A stretch of 64,000 nt of DNA from Glandiceps talaboti (GCF_964340395.1 NC_135551.1:30591455-30655454); one strand, 5' to 3'; counted from the first letter of the stretch, positions 1 to 14,040 are shown. The notes: generated from the sequence alone by a model not told the origin. Made by a program: numbers and translations.

Positions 1-409
1 GTCACATTAGTTATGACGTCACCATGATGTCTTTGTTCAATGCAGTGTTGGTATTTTATGTTACATGTGTTTATTTTATGGTATATTCTTTGGTATATTC
101 TTTGTGTTGTTAGTGAAGGTGTTTTGTACAGAGTAAGATAATATTGTAATAAAACTAAGTTGAATTGGAATATGTAATGACGTAAGTTTATTTCTACAAA
201 CTGTAGTCATACAAATTCTTATAGAAACTAATGATATGTGGGTGCAATTAATACATTTTTAGAACGCAGGTAGAATAGTTTGTGTTTGTGTCAAACTTTG
301 AAAAGAACCTCAAAAGTCAGAGTCTGCCTATTTTTTATCATCCCATAAAACTTGTTTTGTTCTTTGCATAGCTTTATTTTATGGTTCCTCTTTTTTTTTT
401 GTTACTTCA

Positions 410-571
410 CTGTTGCTGTTCTTGTTGTGTTATGTATTGACATCGTCACTGTTCATGTTTTTCCCTTGTTGCTGCTGTTGTCACTTAACTGTTGCTGTTC
501 TTGTTGCTGTGTTATGTTGACATTGTCACTGTTCATGTTTTTCCTTTGTTGCTGCTGTTGTCACTTTGTTG
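410..571. repeat. Tandem duplication of a ~78-bp T-rich unit
   Basis: Two adjacent copies share the order ctgttgctgttcttgttg, a block with gtcactgttcatgttttt, then gttgctgctgttgtcactt. They differ by a few substitutions and small indels. Confidence 0.7.
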
Positions 572-589
572 TTCCTCTTATTTTGTTGT

Positions 590-645
590 TGTTTAGATTA
601 GATTAGTTTATTTCAGTAAAACAACAAGATCGACAGATACAAATA
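590..645 (-). mobile_element. Possible retroelement 3' tail
   Basis: Read on the minus strand this ends with AATAAAC followed by repeats of CTAAT, a form common at the 3' ends of non-LTR elements. No element body is recognised, so this is only a suggestion. Confidence 0.25.
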
Positions 646-748
646 AAAACTGGTACAAATTGTTGAATTACTTGGATGACCCACAAAGTCAAAGGCTGTT
701 GTGTTGTTGTCAATGATGTTGTTCTTGTTCTTGTTTTTTGTGCTATTA

Positions 749-795
749 CTGCTGCTGCTGTTGCTGTTGTTGTTGTTGTTGTTGTTGTTGTTGTA
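749..795. repeat. GCT/GTT trinucleotide microsatellite
   Basis: A run of GCT then GTT triplets. Confidence 0.9.
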
Positions 796-1699
796 AATCA
801 TCAATAACTTTTCTTTCTTCTTGAAACAAAGTATTTCAATAATACACTTTACTATTATTGGAATCAAGTTAACTAAGCGTTTATGTAAATTATATTTCTG
901 ACCTTTGACCTGAGTTCCTTTCAGTTATTATTATTAAACGATACATAGTTCTCTATTTCACTAAATAACCTTTGACCCCAGTCATTCTAGTATATCCATA
1001 ACTCACGATCAATAGTTATTATACTTGAAATAACTGTTAAATTTGGCAATAAATTGTAGATGAGATAAAGTAATACATCATATGAATATGTAAACCTTGT
1101 ATGTCGATGATACATCACTCTATGCTATTATTTTGTACTCACATTACAAGGAAATTAGTTGTCTAAATTGTTTTCCATTCCTGCACAAAATTACTACTTT
1201 GTCATTGTAGGGTATAAACTGTCAACTCAATCTGTTGATGGTCTGATCCAATTACTCTCAAAATCCAATGTCATAAACGATGAAAAGGACATGTCAGAAC
1301 TATGAGGACAATAACTGAAATTTGAAAACTGACAAATAAATTTTTTTGTCATTTTGGTTGAATTTGTGTTTTCCAGCAGTGAAATATTTATGGTTATTTT
1401 AGATCAATACAGTGCAATGAATAACTATTGTGGTTATTAATTTTGGTAATATTGTAAAATTTGTGCTGTCAAAACATGAATACCTTTTGTCATTATTTTA
1501 GTGGACTAACATTTGTGAGTATTGTTTTTGATAATTTTTGGTTATATTCATTTTTTTGCAATTGTCATTTAAGTTGAATTTGTGGTTATTTTGTTGATGT
1601 ACATTATTTCACCATGCAATTCCAGCTACATACAGCCAACAATTACACAATTTTTTTTTTATGTGAAAATAATGTAGGTTTTCTACCTGACATACCTTG

Positions 1700-2320
1700 G
1701 AATATTTGTGATACTTGCATTAATTATCGTCTGCTTCATAATTATATCATTCATAAGTTATTTACACTGAAAACATCATTTGTGATAGGATAGTAAAATA
1801 TAGTTACTTTGGAACGATAAATTAGAAATGAAACTATTTTTACTGTCCTTTTGACTCTTGGAACCATAAGCAATATTTTCTTCATCATTTGTGGTATTTT
1901 GAATTTCATGAATATTTTGTGAATTTACAGAAATAGGGTAGAGTTACAATTTATCAATCATCCTTACAAATACTAAAAACAGCATTTCAGAAATATCATA
2001 TTGCTGTGAATCTTTGGTAATTTACATTATAATAGGCTAAAGTCACAATTTATCAATTATTTAGAAATGAAATATATTTCAGAAATATTACATTTCTGTA
2101 AATCTGTCGTAAAATTTACAGAAATGGGATTGCTTTCAAATTCATCCATTACTTACAAATAAAACATCATTTTGAAAATATTTCATTTCCAAGAATCTTT
2201 GGTAAATTTACAGATATTGGCTGGAGTTGCAATTCATTCGTTCCTTACAAATAAAACATCATTTTGAAAATATTTCATTTCTGTGAATCTTAGGTACATT
2301 TACAGAAATAGGTTAGTCAC
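1700..2320. repeat. Diverged ~100-bp tandem repeat
   Basis: About five diverged units recur. Each carries a version of aaaacatcattttgaaaata, then a block like tttctgtgaatctttggta, then atttacagaaataggnt and an A/T-rich link. Copies near 2,150-2,320 are the most alike. Confidence 0.6.
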
Positions 2321-4264
2321 CGTTACCATGGCTATAATCAATTTAAATAATAAATAGTAACATGTATACAAGAATTTCTGTAATCTGTACATTGTAAGTA
2401 CAAAATGCCATTGTCATTACAATTTCAAATTCCATTGCTTATAAACTAATTCATCATATCCTAAACTACACTATTCATTCCTCATTCTATCATTCTTCAC
2501 TGAAAAATACAATTTTGAATAACGATGATTCAATCTAGCTACCGGCAATAATTCTTTTATTTCCTTCATCTTTCAAAAAAGCAGTCAATTGGTCAATCAC
2601 AAAAAATGAAAATTGTTTGTCCGTTTTCAAAAATTTCTCTATGGTACATCATTTTCTAGTCTGAATATCAAATATTAAAATAATCTGTCTACCACTGTTA
2701 TATTCTGTGGAATATCTTTATATATATATATCAATATATCTTCATTTTAGAGTATAAAGGTCTAAAAAAGTTACCCAACCCCACCTAGTTTTTCACTGCC
2801 GACCCTAAACCTGTTTAATTTGAAGTATTCGAGTAAAATTAAAATAAATCACGAAAATTGTGAAGTCTCACAAGAAATAATGGACACAGAAACTGACATC
2901 AACTTAAAACGACAATATAAAACTGTTCTTCCAATCTTTAATGGTTGTACATCTGATGGGAAGAAACCAATAACACAGAGACCAAATGGAAAAGAATGGA
3001 AAACATACCTGAACTAGACACTCACACATGAAATTTTTTTTTTTTTTTAAATCTACCTACCCCACCTATTCTAAAATTGAGTGTAATCGGAATCACAATT
3101 TTTTTTTAGGCCTAAGGGCAAAATAAAGACTTTGTGTCAGTTATGTCAGAAGAACAATAAGAGAAATTGTCTCCCTAATAGGAATGAATACTCACGATAG
3201 CTGTTTGCTGGGCCGTGTTAATGTCAACTGTCTCTGCCAATAAATATCCCCAGATAATAACAGATGAAGTGAGAGTCATTTGTCATATACAACTCTACCT
3301 TTTACAATTGTTCATTAATCATTGCTAGAAAAAATAGCTTTACATGTTATCCATCTCGTGAGGTTTTCACGTAAGTAACATGAATATTAATTATGTATTG
3401 CCTGTATGTTGTTTTTTAACTAGCTGGAAGAGATTACACGAACTAAAGAGATAAAAACAGATGTATGCTATGAATTTAGTTATTGGCAATGACAAGAGAT
3501 ATGTACTTGTTATCGTTCTAATGTTAAAATACATTTAGGATTTCTATTACAAAGTCATTTAAATTTATAATTTCTGTATCTGTTTCACTCCACTGGTTTT
3601 CAAAGCTTTTCATCAAAAATGTGTTTTCAAATTATAGCATAAATTTTCACCCGATTTTCTTTCTTAAGGAGTTGTAAAATCTTACTATTAAAATTGCTAT
3701 AAATTTGTGCTTGCTTCCTTCTCTGTTGAATTGGTTTCTGCTCTTGTAGCAAAAACAGTGAAAGTAAGTCATATGCTGCGAGATCGTAGCAACAAGCTGT
3801 CAATACCTATATAATATATTGATTAAATGCATATCATATATTGTATGTAATTTATTCATTATTCCATTAACCACGCCTGTCAATTTTCTGCCATTGTACC
3901 GGAAAACCTCTCCATTTCAAAATTAATATCCGGAATTTCCTGTCTCAAGAAGAACTTCTAACAACAAGATAGTTCCTGCTTTTATAACCTTTATTACTGT
4001 GCAATCTATCTTATAAAATTGTGGACGTCATTACTTCACAATTTGTAGTACCTGGTCATTCAATTATCAAGTACTACCACGAATGTACCATTTTAAAATA
4101 GGGGGTAGAGGCATCATGGTTTATTTTCAAGTTAAATAAAACATTAACTTTTACCTGCATATTAAAAGGAAATATTTTTCACTATCCGTGGCAAATTTTC
4201 TGTTTTTCTAGTCGAACCTCTATGTTTCTTCTGGTGAATCTATTTCTTAATATTCAATAAAGTT

Positions 4265-4600
4265 ATTTATTGAGTGTTTTCCCAAACCAAGTACTAAGGG
4301 TCTCAAGCCTTCTCATAATTCTGTAGTATACTCTTGAGAAAATGAAAATCATACTCTCAATTCCTCAGTTTATGCAGAAATCGTAACAAAACCTGGGTCT
4401 GTATTCTTCTGGATCTCCTTAGTTTATGTATAAGTGGTAACAAAACCAGGCTGAGTAAGCATTTGAGGATACTTTAATAGTTTATGCAAAAATAGTAACA
4501 AAATGCACGATCAGTATGCTTCCAAACTCCTTAATTTATGCAAAAATGGTAACAAAACCAGGGTAAGTAGGCTTCCAGGCCTTTTTGGACTTATTTCTAA
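4265..4600. repeat. Diverged ~60-bp tandem repeat
   Basis: Four or five units share tttatgcaaaaatggtaaca followed by aaaccaggntgagtangctt and a CTCCTTA-like block. Identity between units is moderate. Confidence 0.6.
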
Positions 4601-5847
4601 TTTACAGCTAGAAGTTCATCACACTAGGAGTATTCAAAACAAAACAAAGACATACCGAGTCACTAAATATGATAAAAATGTCAGAACAAAGACCATGGTT
4701 TAATAACATCAAACACGTATGAACTACTCACATTGTAAAATTCTTTTTAATATGCAAATTAGGAGAATTTATGATAGAAGCTATTTATAATCTTGCAGGT
4801 TTTTCTTAGACTTTTAGTATAATATATATTCCCGTTTTACCAGATCTTACAGTTTTTGTTACCTGGGTTACCAAATCTCAGCAAAACAAGTTGGTTATGG
4901 AACAATGATTAAAATATTTGGAGGTTTCTTTCTAAAATGTTATAAATTTATCAAAAACACAGCATGAACAAGAATTGGATAAATAAATTTTGTGCCACAG
5001 ACCTACTGACTTCCTATTGAAATTAGGATTATTTTGGTACAAATATCTGGATAGACATATGTACTCAAAATACAGATGTTTTCCTCTATTTTCATTTTTT
5101 TTTTGAGTGGTAACAGATATTCTGTCATATGGTACATATTGTATGAAATTAACAAATTAGGTATTTGTATCGTTATTGTTCTCTAAACAATAAAACATAG
5201 TTGTTATCACTGTACTATTCATCTTTTTAAATGTTTGGAATGTCATGACAAATTCTTTACAGGCATAGACACGACTTTCTCTGCTTTTGTTTGTTTTTTA
5301 TTAAGGAATAAGAGACGTTCGTGATCAGAATCTCTGAAAATCGCTGGTTTAAACACCGTGTAAATGTCCAGGATGTAGTACAGTGGATTATACCTCACCC
5401 AAGCCAAGTTGAACATGTTTAAACACAAAATATTGAATTTATACCTGGATTGTTCTATGTCACCACAACATTCATCTATATTGTTAATTCTGCAGTGCTC
5501 AAAATATGACTCAAAATGTTCCAAATCACAATTTTTCTCCAATTTTTCATGAATTATGCTTGAGGAGGTATAATTATATTATTCCCCTATCTTTTTTCTC
5601 CATTCAGCTGGAAAATACTCATGACCTAAGGGTTTTGTCACTACTCTTCAAGTGACTCATAGTGACATGGCCCCTTAGGATATTCATATTTTGAGGTAAT
5701 ATCTAATGGTTTAGAGTCCATAAGGACCATATACTATAACATAGGAACATATTTATACAGGTAAGACATACTATCACACAAGCAGCAGATAAACAAAATT
5801 TAGAGTAAATCTTCACTAAACATTTCACTTTGCAACATTATTTTTTG

Positions 5848-6310
5848 CTATGTTATATTGTGTTCTGCTATGTTATATTGTGTTCTGCTATGTTATATTG
5901 TGTTCTGCTATGTTATGTTGTGTTATGCTACTTTTCGTGTTTGTCATGTTGTATTGTTATTGTATTCTGTTATGTTATGTTGTGTTGTGTTGTGTTGTGT
6001 TGTGTTGTGTTGTGTTGTGTTGTGTTGTCTTGTGTTGTGTTGTGTTGTGTTGTGTTGTGTTGTGTTGTGTTGTGTTGCATTGCATTATTTTGCACTGCGA
6101 TGCATTGCATTATATATTGCATTATTTTGGATTGTGTTGTGTTGCATTGCATTATTTTGCATTGCACTATGTTACATTATTATGTTACATTGCATTATTT
6201 TGCATTGCATTATTTTGCATTGCATTGTGTTGCATTGCATTATTTTGAATAACTGCATTATTTGGCATTGTGACCTTTTGCATTGCATTGCATAATGTTG
6301 TATTGTTTTT
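5848..6310. repeat. Pentanucleotide TTGTG / TTGCA low-complexity array
   Basis: It starts with 20-bp units (tgctatgttatattgtgttc), passes into a nearly pure TTGTG run at about 5,974-6,075, and ends in TTGCA/TTATT variants. All long frames here come from the repeat and code for no recognisable protein. Confidence 0.85.
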
Positions 6311-6727
6311 TGCCACAAACTAAATTCATTTTCTCAAAAGGTTGACTGTCTTCAAATACAACATACTGACGAACCCATAAAGGCATAAAGGCAAATCCAG
6401 CGAGATTTTATAATTTAGTTTCCCCATAAATCTAATTATAAATTCAAGACAACAAACCACAATAAAAGGTGTCACACCTAGTTTAGATTTTTCCTTCTCA
6501 CATGTCAACTTAGAATCATTCCATTCCGTATTGGATTTATCCATTGTCTGTCTAGATATTACATTGAAATCACTGAAATTCCATATAATCAATTCCCAAT
6601 TCTACATGTTCCCACGACGACCAACCTTATATTTGGCAAAATAATTTTAAAAATCAATGTTCTTTACGGTAGGATTCGAAAAACCATGTTTCAGATTGTA
6701 CAATGGTGATCTCATGATTGCAGATCT

Positions 6728-6822
6728 AAGCCAAAATTGTTGTTTATTGCCAAAATTGTCGTTTGTTGCCAAAATTGTTGTTTATTGCCAAAATTGTCGT
6801 TTATTGCCAAAATTTGGGAACT
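6728..6822. repeat. 18-bp tandem repeat, about five copies
   Basis: The unit ttgccaaaattgtcgttt recurs five times, with G/C and T/C substitutions at two positions. Confidence 0.8.
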
Positions 6823-8144
6823 TTAATCAAAAAAAGTATTTCCTTTAAAGTCAAATTTGGACAATTAAAGTATGACATACACTTACTTTTTTTCATACTT
6901 TTTTTTTAAACTATGGTCAAAAAATATTGTTTGGTTACAGTAACCTGATCCAAGCTAGTTTTCTGTTTCCCAACCTAAACTTTTTTTAGGTAATTTGAAA
7001 AAAATTATCAAAAAATTACAGTCACATGAGATAAAGTGAGATTTCAAGATAAAAAAACTCTCAACACTATATCTCATAGATAAAAAAGAAACTCTATTTT
7101 GATCTCAAATGTGTAAAGCGCACAAATTAAAACTTTATATTTTCGATTTGACTGTAATTTTAGAGAAGGATCATAAATTATACATAAAATAACTGAATAA
7201 TGATTGAAAACATGCTATATATATATGGATACACCTAGATATGCATTTTTAGAGTTGTTTTCTATCCTTTTATCGTATCTCATCAATACGACCGTCTGCT
7301 CTCATGTAGAATCATTAAAAATTTCTCATACGTAATGTATTATCTTATAGATCACTGCATATTTCTTTCACATTCAGTCAATCGTAGGACGCATTATCAG
7401 AAAGCCAGCAGCTTACTCTGTTCAAGGATCTGAACAAAATAGACAATGTGCTACACAATTTACACCTCGACTCTATGGTTACAACATATACCTTGAAGAC
7501 ACTACATCGATTCCTACATACTTCTATATAATATGCAGTGAGTTCACAACCTTTAATCTAACATCTTGACAACTAAGATTTGAAATGTGAACCTCTCTAG
7601 AGTCGACTTTTTACGACAACATCCAGGTAGGGTAGCTATACAATGACAAGCTAAAGTGTCTGTCTAAGATCTATAACCTAGTTCTGTCAAAAAATATTAT
7701 AATTCCAGTCCAATGGATGAAAAGTACATGTCGAATATATTTGAGTAGGCGGATATAAAGGTGTGAATTTAGTTCCTTTTCAATCTTTTAAGCCTCTTCT
7801 AGATGTCAATATTTAGTCAGTGTTGTTACCTGGGTATTAACAGAAGTACAGGATTAGCTACCAGTGTCACCTACAACATGTTGGGAATCCTACTCACACC
7901 TAGCAACTTGCTTTGTGTTTTTTTCTTTAGAACTAAAAGTAACACTACTTCTTTCTCGGTACAATGGATGGAAAGTTATCAAACAAGTGGAAACTGGGTG
8001 GAAATTACAAACAAAAAAAATCTTTTTGGTTTTATTTTATTTTGATACATTTTAATTGCTGTCATTTCAGAAAACTAGAATTTGGAATCTATACAAGCAT
8101 AAAAAGTTCCAACACATCACATCACTATCTGATTGGTCTTATTT

Positions 8145-8225
8145 AACACAACCCAACCCAACCCAATGCAATGCAACCCAACATAATTAACGCAACACAA
8201 CCCAACCAAACCCAACACATTACAA
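8145..8225. repeat. Pentameric AACCC/ACACA low-complexity run
   Basis: Degenerate AACCC, AACAC and ATGCA pentamers. In composition it resembles the reverse complement of the TTGTG array at 5,848-6,310. Confidence 0.6.
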
Positions 8226-9383
8226 CTACATTCTCTTTACAATTCAAACTTCTGGCCTTGTACATTTTAAAATTGTTTTTTTTTTTAAATATCCAAAGCT
8301 GACATGCTGAGGAGCATTCAGTAGATATTGTACATTTTAGTTTGAATCTACTTCAGCTGTTACACTTATGCAAATCAGTATTACTACTTTACAAACCACC
8401 TAGCCTCAAGTACAGAAAAAGAATAAAAAGACCAGATTGCATTAGATAACTTTCTAATTAGCCATTGTTGGCAAACTGTTCACTCAACCAGTTTGCACAT
8501 TTTTTCAACAGTAGAAAGGATTGAAAAACAAGATCCATGGAACTAAAACTCTAGAACTGTTATATTCATTTTTTTTAAATAAAATTCTGAAACCTATCAT
8601 ATTACTTCATTTGCACAAGGTAGAATTTAGTTTACTATGACTGAAAATCCTTTTTTTTTTTTTAAATCTTGAACCAAACTAACAGCAGTACTAGTATATA
8701 GGAACTCTTAAATCGTCAGTTTATCTTTAGAAACCTATTACAAAATTACTACAAAAAAGAATGTAATAAAAGTTTGTCTGAAATTCTGGAAGAAGTTTGG
8801 TGAACAAAACGTAAATTTCTGTATTTTTGATACCTGGTATTATAGCAAATTTGAGATAGTGGGTAATTGCATAATGTTACACAAACTTGCTGATGGTATG
8901 TATTTTGACTGAATGCATATACCTTTCCCCTCCAGGTATGTCACTTAACTGACGCCTGGGAATTGACGTGGAGCCAGGCTACACGTACATTGGTGTAAAT
9001 TCCTACATCGTCCATCTGGACCAATATTCTATTCTATTCTATTGTTTGAACTGAGACGGTATTTCACAAGTCTTTCACAAACAGAAACATGGGTGTAACT
9101 TTGTTAACAAAGCAGTAAACAATTCACAACAAACACATTTCCTCTAATCATTAATTAATTAATATGTCTGGCAGGTTGCGTCTAACATTATCGGTTCTAA
9201 GAGCGATGGTCAAAGAGTTCGAATCATAACATGTGTCGATCAGAGGAACGATGTGTTAAAGGGATGTTATTAAAAAAAGATAATCAATCATGAAGATGGT
9301 TCAATTGGACAATGACAGTTCGAACAACTATCTTTGTACAATACGACTCAACGCGGATATACTAAAATATCAATCTAACTTAC

Positions 9384-9507
9384 CTGATTTTGTCTTTATT
9401 ATGCGACCAAACCTTGCGGCTTCGTGGGCCTCCAAATTTGGATCGTAGAAGTGTGAAGCTGCCGTATAGGTATATGGCACTCCACCGTTTTCTCCGCCGT
9501 TTGCCAT
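9384..9507 (-). CDS. First coding exon of an unrecognised minus-strand gene (partial)
   Basis: On the minus strand an ATG at 9,507 opens 41 codons plus one base, ending at 9,384 with a consensus donor (CAG/GTAAG). The product begins MANGGENGGVPYTYTAASH and ends RFGRIIKTKS. Codon use looks protein-like, and the exon lies in a locally CpG-rich stretch (about 9,430-9,800) that would suit a promoter. The next exon must start in phase 1 at a lower coordinate; I could not identify it in 1-9,383, so it may lie outside the window. I do not recognise the family. The match of start, composition and donor makes chance less likely but does not exclude it. Confidence 0.55.
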
Positions 9508-9800
9508 TATTATTATACGGTATTCCTCATCACAACAATATTATTACAATGTAACAGATCAGATGAACTTTCCGCGCTTTCACTTCCTCGCAGGTTTTCA
9601 TCGACCAAAAGCAAAGATAGAAAACAGCGATCCAGCGGTTCGTCCAAAAGTAAGTCAAGGTGACGTTACTACGCCTTCACAATACGATACGATATCAAAC
9701 GAAGTAAAACATCAAAATATATCGACGGCGGATGGTGTTCGCGTATTGTTTACGAAATTTGAATGAACTGGAGCCACACACGTGCAGAAACGGATCTGAT
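9508..9800 (-). promoter_or_regulatory. CpG-richer flank, candidate promoter/5' UTR
   Basis: Directly upstream of the minus-strand exon at 9,384-9,507, CpG dinucleotides (cgcg, tcgacgg, gttcgcgt, tacgcc) are denser than in the AT-rich surroundings. A 67-codon plus-strand ATG frame (9,563-9,766) overlaps it, but nothing else supports that frame. Confidence 0.3.
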
Positions 9801-12009
9801 GTGGATAATCGCGTAAAAATCCCAGGTAGAAATCCAGGAAATTTTGTTGATTACCACCTCCGATGATACTGATGCACGAAACAGACGTTATATCGGTATC
9901 TCAAACTGCTTTGTTACGTGCCCGTGGTAGTGCAGTGCTGGCTGCCAGCTCTTCCAGCGTGCAGTTTGGACAGCTCTCCATTTATTTAGGGTTTCTTTTA
10001 TGATGCATATTGGATCATACCATTATGACAGTCGGCATGTCAGGTTGGAGTCCCAGAGGGACTATAGATCAGCACCACACACCTACATAATAGATGTATT
10101 ATTTATTCTGTATAGGCAGTAACCTATTGAAGAGTAACTCCAAGAAACCAGATACGTTTTGAAATCCCTTCAAGCCGACCAAACTTATCATAATATATGT
10201 CGTCTGTTTAAAATCATAATGTGACCCATGAGGCTTGCAAGTTCCCTATCACATACTTGTTTGCGGCTACAGGTCCATTTTAGTGCTTATCCTTGAACTT
10301 CAAATTTCATCGTGATTAGCATTATTTAACCATGTTTTTTGTTAATTGCATATAAAGGTTTCCAGTGTAGGATAAACGCCGTAATAACAGGAGCGCAGAA
10401 ATACAAATTTGTAGCTCTGATATTAGTAATATATAATAATATTATACAGTATAATAATATATACAGAAACCAATAAGAAACAAGACATGCTACACTTTAT
10501 AGATAGCAAGATTGAATGAGTACAGTTTCTTGCTACATTTTGTCTACGTGAAATGAACTACACTGTACACATGCCACCATACACCATACAGACATCGAAC
10601 ACCACAAAGGACATTTACGGGTGCATGTTTGATACTAAGAAAAAGATTGGTGCCCAAATATGGAGTTACAATATATTTACAAATGTAAATTTCATTTAGA
10701 CTAAATGTAGCAAAAAAGGCGATCTTGCTATTGAACTGTGACATATACAGTTTCTTGTTGGTTTCTGCGTGGTTATATCAAACACCAAAGCTGATATTGT
10801 GAAATTCACTGTACATAGCGTTCTTTAGTATTGCATTGTCTCTAGTAACTGTACATGTCGTGTATAGTTCTTATATTCAGTCAATATGTTTTTTGATAAT
10901 TTGTGTATTTTATTTGCTTTTTCTTGTGTAGTCGGATCTGGTTCCCATTGCGAGTATATTTTATATGACGTGTACATCACCTTACAAATACAACATACAA
11001 GTAATATTCTGTGTCCTTCTAATTTTGAATTATCGCAAGCCGAAGCATAGTTTCTTGCTGACTCAACGAAATAGCGGCGTGTCTTGGACAGTGTCGTAAA
11101 AGAGGACACGTTATTTCTATGGCACAGTCTAATAAAGTTCCTTAACTTGCCATACAATTTTAAATGCTTTAGTATTACAACTTTTTATCTCTGACACACT
11201 TTATTGCTGCTTTGGTTTCGATTCCCGTGATATGTTGTGTTCATTGTACTGTTACGTCTTGTAGTGATTCAACGCATTTTCAGTTTAATTACCATGGACC
11301 GATATCGATGGTGACTAAATAGTATTCAGGTAACCTGTACTAGCTATAACTGGGATATCATTTTTTCGATCACACAACAAACAATAAATTCACTGAAAAG
11401 TACTGATTATAGACACTACATGCTAATTAGAGGGTATTATTTATCTATAAGTAGTATTACAGTAATAAGTTGAAATCGTGATCAAGTTCATTTCGGATCG
11501 ATGATTTTTTGGTTCGGACTTGATGAAACAATTGTATTAGATATGTTGCACCATACTATGTGTACTGCTCCACGACTAGATTTACCCATACGTGATTCAA
11601 TATTGTTCAGGGTGTATGATAATTACGATTCTGTCATTACATCTAACAAGTAAGTGTCAAAACGTAAGCAGCTGTTACAACACATTTTAAAACATATTTT
11701 CAAACCATACAGAATCCTAAGTTAAGTTTCGGGATGTGTCTTTAAATGTTTTGTTAAGTGCTACTTTAAATTTGCTCACAGAGGAGCCCTGGGGCATAAA
11801 TGGGAATCATTAGCTTTGTAATTATTACGTTACTGTAAGTCATGCAACTGGTTTTTCAACTGAGTAGGGATTGGGTGTTTTCCTGTGATTAAGTTAGGAT
11901 TCTGTGCTTAGTCCTTTCATTACAGACAGATATTTCTGTTCAAGATATTGTTACATTATTCTTTATCAATTGTAATTATTTCCAATCCCATGTATTAATC
12001 TATTTAATT
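9801..12009. other. Intergenic stretch, no supported gene
   Basis: No gene is supported. The 110-codon minus frame at 10,825-11,157 starts with TTG, not ATG, and shows no splice acceptor. The block 10,490-10,800 resembles 23,040-23,330 (see findings), so part of this region is a dispersed repeat. Confidence 0.5.
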
Positions 12010-12165
12010 AAGTTAACCCACCCTGTCCCCCTCTCTCCGTTTGTTCGTCCTGTGTTTTCTCTGTAATGTATTGTTTACCTTTGTATTGTTTTCTCTGTAA
12101 TGTATTGTTTACCTTTGTATTGTCTTGCAGTTGTATTGGAAATAAAAAGTTTTAAAAAAGTGCTA
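12010..12165 (+). mobile_element. Possible non-LTR retroelement 3' end
   Basis: A C/T-rich lead is followed by two direct copies of a ~34-bp block (containing ctctgtaatgtattgtttac), then gtattggaaataaaaagttt and an A-run. This resembles the 3' tail of a LINE-type element. No reverse transcriptase frame is present. Confidence 0.4.
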
Positions 12166-13320
12166 CTTTATTGCTATCCGATATGGGTTTAATATTTATA
12201 ACCAATAATCTACGGAGTCTATCAGATCCTATACACATACGCTGTACATTCAGAACCATCAACATTACAATATATATTAAAGCTAGTTCATTCAAATAAT
12301 CACTGTACTTGTATTGTTAGAACCTTTAAGATATCACTTGCCATATAGCCTCGTTATGATTTTCAGTGGTTATTTTGGTAAATCGGCTCCAACTCAATAA
12401 ATATCACATTAGCCCCAAGTAATAACCTTACTTGTTATGACATTCCAACAGGTGGCCGCTGTTTTTGCGTAAATGTCGATAGAGGGCGCTATATTTGCTT
12501 TTCCTATCAATCATTTAGTTATACGTACGTGCTGTACACCGAAGGACAGGGCAGTGATTTGTTCGAAATATGTCTACTTTCCAATCAAAGTGAAAGAAGA
12601 TAGCTTGTGTATGAATCGTGGTTCTTCTATGAGGGAACATACAAAGTGTTATATTTTGTTTTATTAGCCTCATTGCTGAACAAGTTCTTTCCCCTATTAT
12701 CATGTCCATATACAAAACGATGAGAAACTACTACGATCCGAAAATCACATAGGATAATACTATTAAATGAATTAATTTGTGAAGATGCAGAATACTTTAC
12801 ATTGCCACAAATGATACCAACACCAAATTAGAAATCAGTCATAAACATGGTTTGAATGCATTACCAACTAATGACACTGAGCTGTCCCTTTGTGTCAATA
12901 CGTGAGAGAACGTTATTATAAATTGGTTGTGTATATATCCTCCTTAAAGATTCAATTCCCACTTTTAAGGTATATCCATATAAACAGATAAACACGGAAT
13001 CTACTCGGCCTCATGTAGGCCACTTGGCAGCTTTAACATTAGTAATTAAGATGCAAACTTGTGATTTTAAGTTTAAAAATAAACATTGTGCCAAATATGC
13101 AAAAAGTTTGAATTTTATTTGCTCACTTAAAAACTAAATAAAAGTACCCCTGCACGGACAGATAATACACAATAAAGACCTTATTAGAGGCCGTGTGTCC
13201 TAAACACTATTTTAATGTGACCAACCTTTGATCTGACAGAAGCGTCGCTTGTCTGAGTTCTGACACATTTAAGACGTATTATAATAAATGGGGTCAGTTG
13301 TCCCCTACTGTGCTGTAAAA
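12166..13320. other. Intergenic stretch, nothing recognised
   Basis: The short frames on both strands near 12,473-12,715 overlap each other and have no recognisable features. I see no gene or clear repeat. Confidence 0.5.
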
Positions 13321-13339
13321 GTGTGATCGGAAATTATCT

Positions 13340-13590
<251 letters not shown>

Positions 13591-14014
13591 GTTTTCAGTT
13601 TTCATTGAAATGAAACTTATCAGTTAGGTGATTTCACATCAACAGTAAGTTTAAAACTTCGATGGACATACTCCTTTGCAAAGAAAGGTGCAAGAGGTCA
13701 CTCTCGTTTGAACCGTACTAGCGCTCGAAATTATTCATAATATCTTAGAAATAACATGAAATAATGAGCAAAGCGTTTTGATTATAATCTGCAATTTTAT
13801 CTTATTCTATACCTTCGCCAGGCAACCAGTGTGTTGGCACCTAAAGTTTAATGTTAATGTTACTGTGTCTACAATTTATACAAAAACTACCCTCCTTACT
13901 CAAATGACAAAGCTACGAAAGCCCTATATACTCTCACACAATATTTAAATTACGTGTAACCTTACGCCACCCTTAGTCTAACCTTGGACCTCCGTACATA
14001 TACATACACACCCA

Positions 14015-14019
14015 TATAA
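14015..14019 (+). promoter_or_regulatory. Candidate TATA box of copy A
   Basis: TATAA lies in cacccatataatacattgc, about 100 bp before the donor of the presumed non-coding first exon. The same motif sits at the equivalent place in unit B (21,336), so it is shared by the duplicates. Confidence 0.4.
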
Positions 14020-14040
14020 TACATTGCATTTGTTGTCCCT

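Larger units (their letters stand above)
1..9383. other. Gene-poor stretch, diverged repeats only
   Basis: I find no coding region here that I can support. Open frames in it are short, mostly lack an ATG, or come from low-complexity sequence. It may be the first intron(s) of the minus-strand gene whose 5' coding exon is at 9,384-9,507, since that exon must splice to lower coordinates. The repeats that I can delimit are listed separately. Confidence 0.5.

Noticed and set aside
2820-3017. 65-codon plus frame
   Set aside because: Starts with TTG, is flanked by low-complexity tracts, and has no recognisable motif; possibly a decayed repeat.
5243-5542. 99-codon minus frame, YKFNILCLNMFNLAWVRY-type
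   Set aside because: It starts with TTG, has no upstream ATG or acceptor that I can see, and no recognisable domain. It could be an exon fragment, but I cannot support it.
5830-6295. Overlapping 130-145-codon frames in three phases on the plus strand
   Set aside because: All derive from the TTGTG pentanucleotide array; Cys/Val/Leu repeats with no protein character.
9563-9766. 67-codon plus-strand ATG frame
   Set aside because: It lies in the CpG-rich flank of the minus-strand exon, shows no family features, and is more likely promoter sequence.
10825-11157. 110-codon minus frame with a presequence-like N-terminus
   Set aside because: The first codon is TTG and the only ATG is internal; no splice acceptor precedes it.
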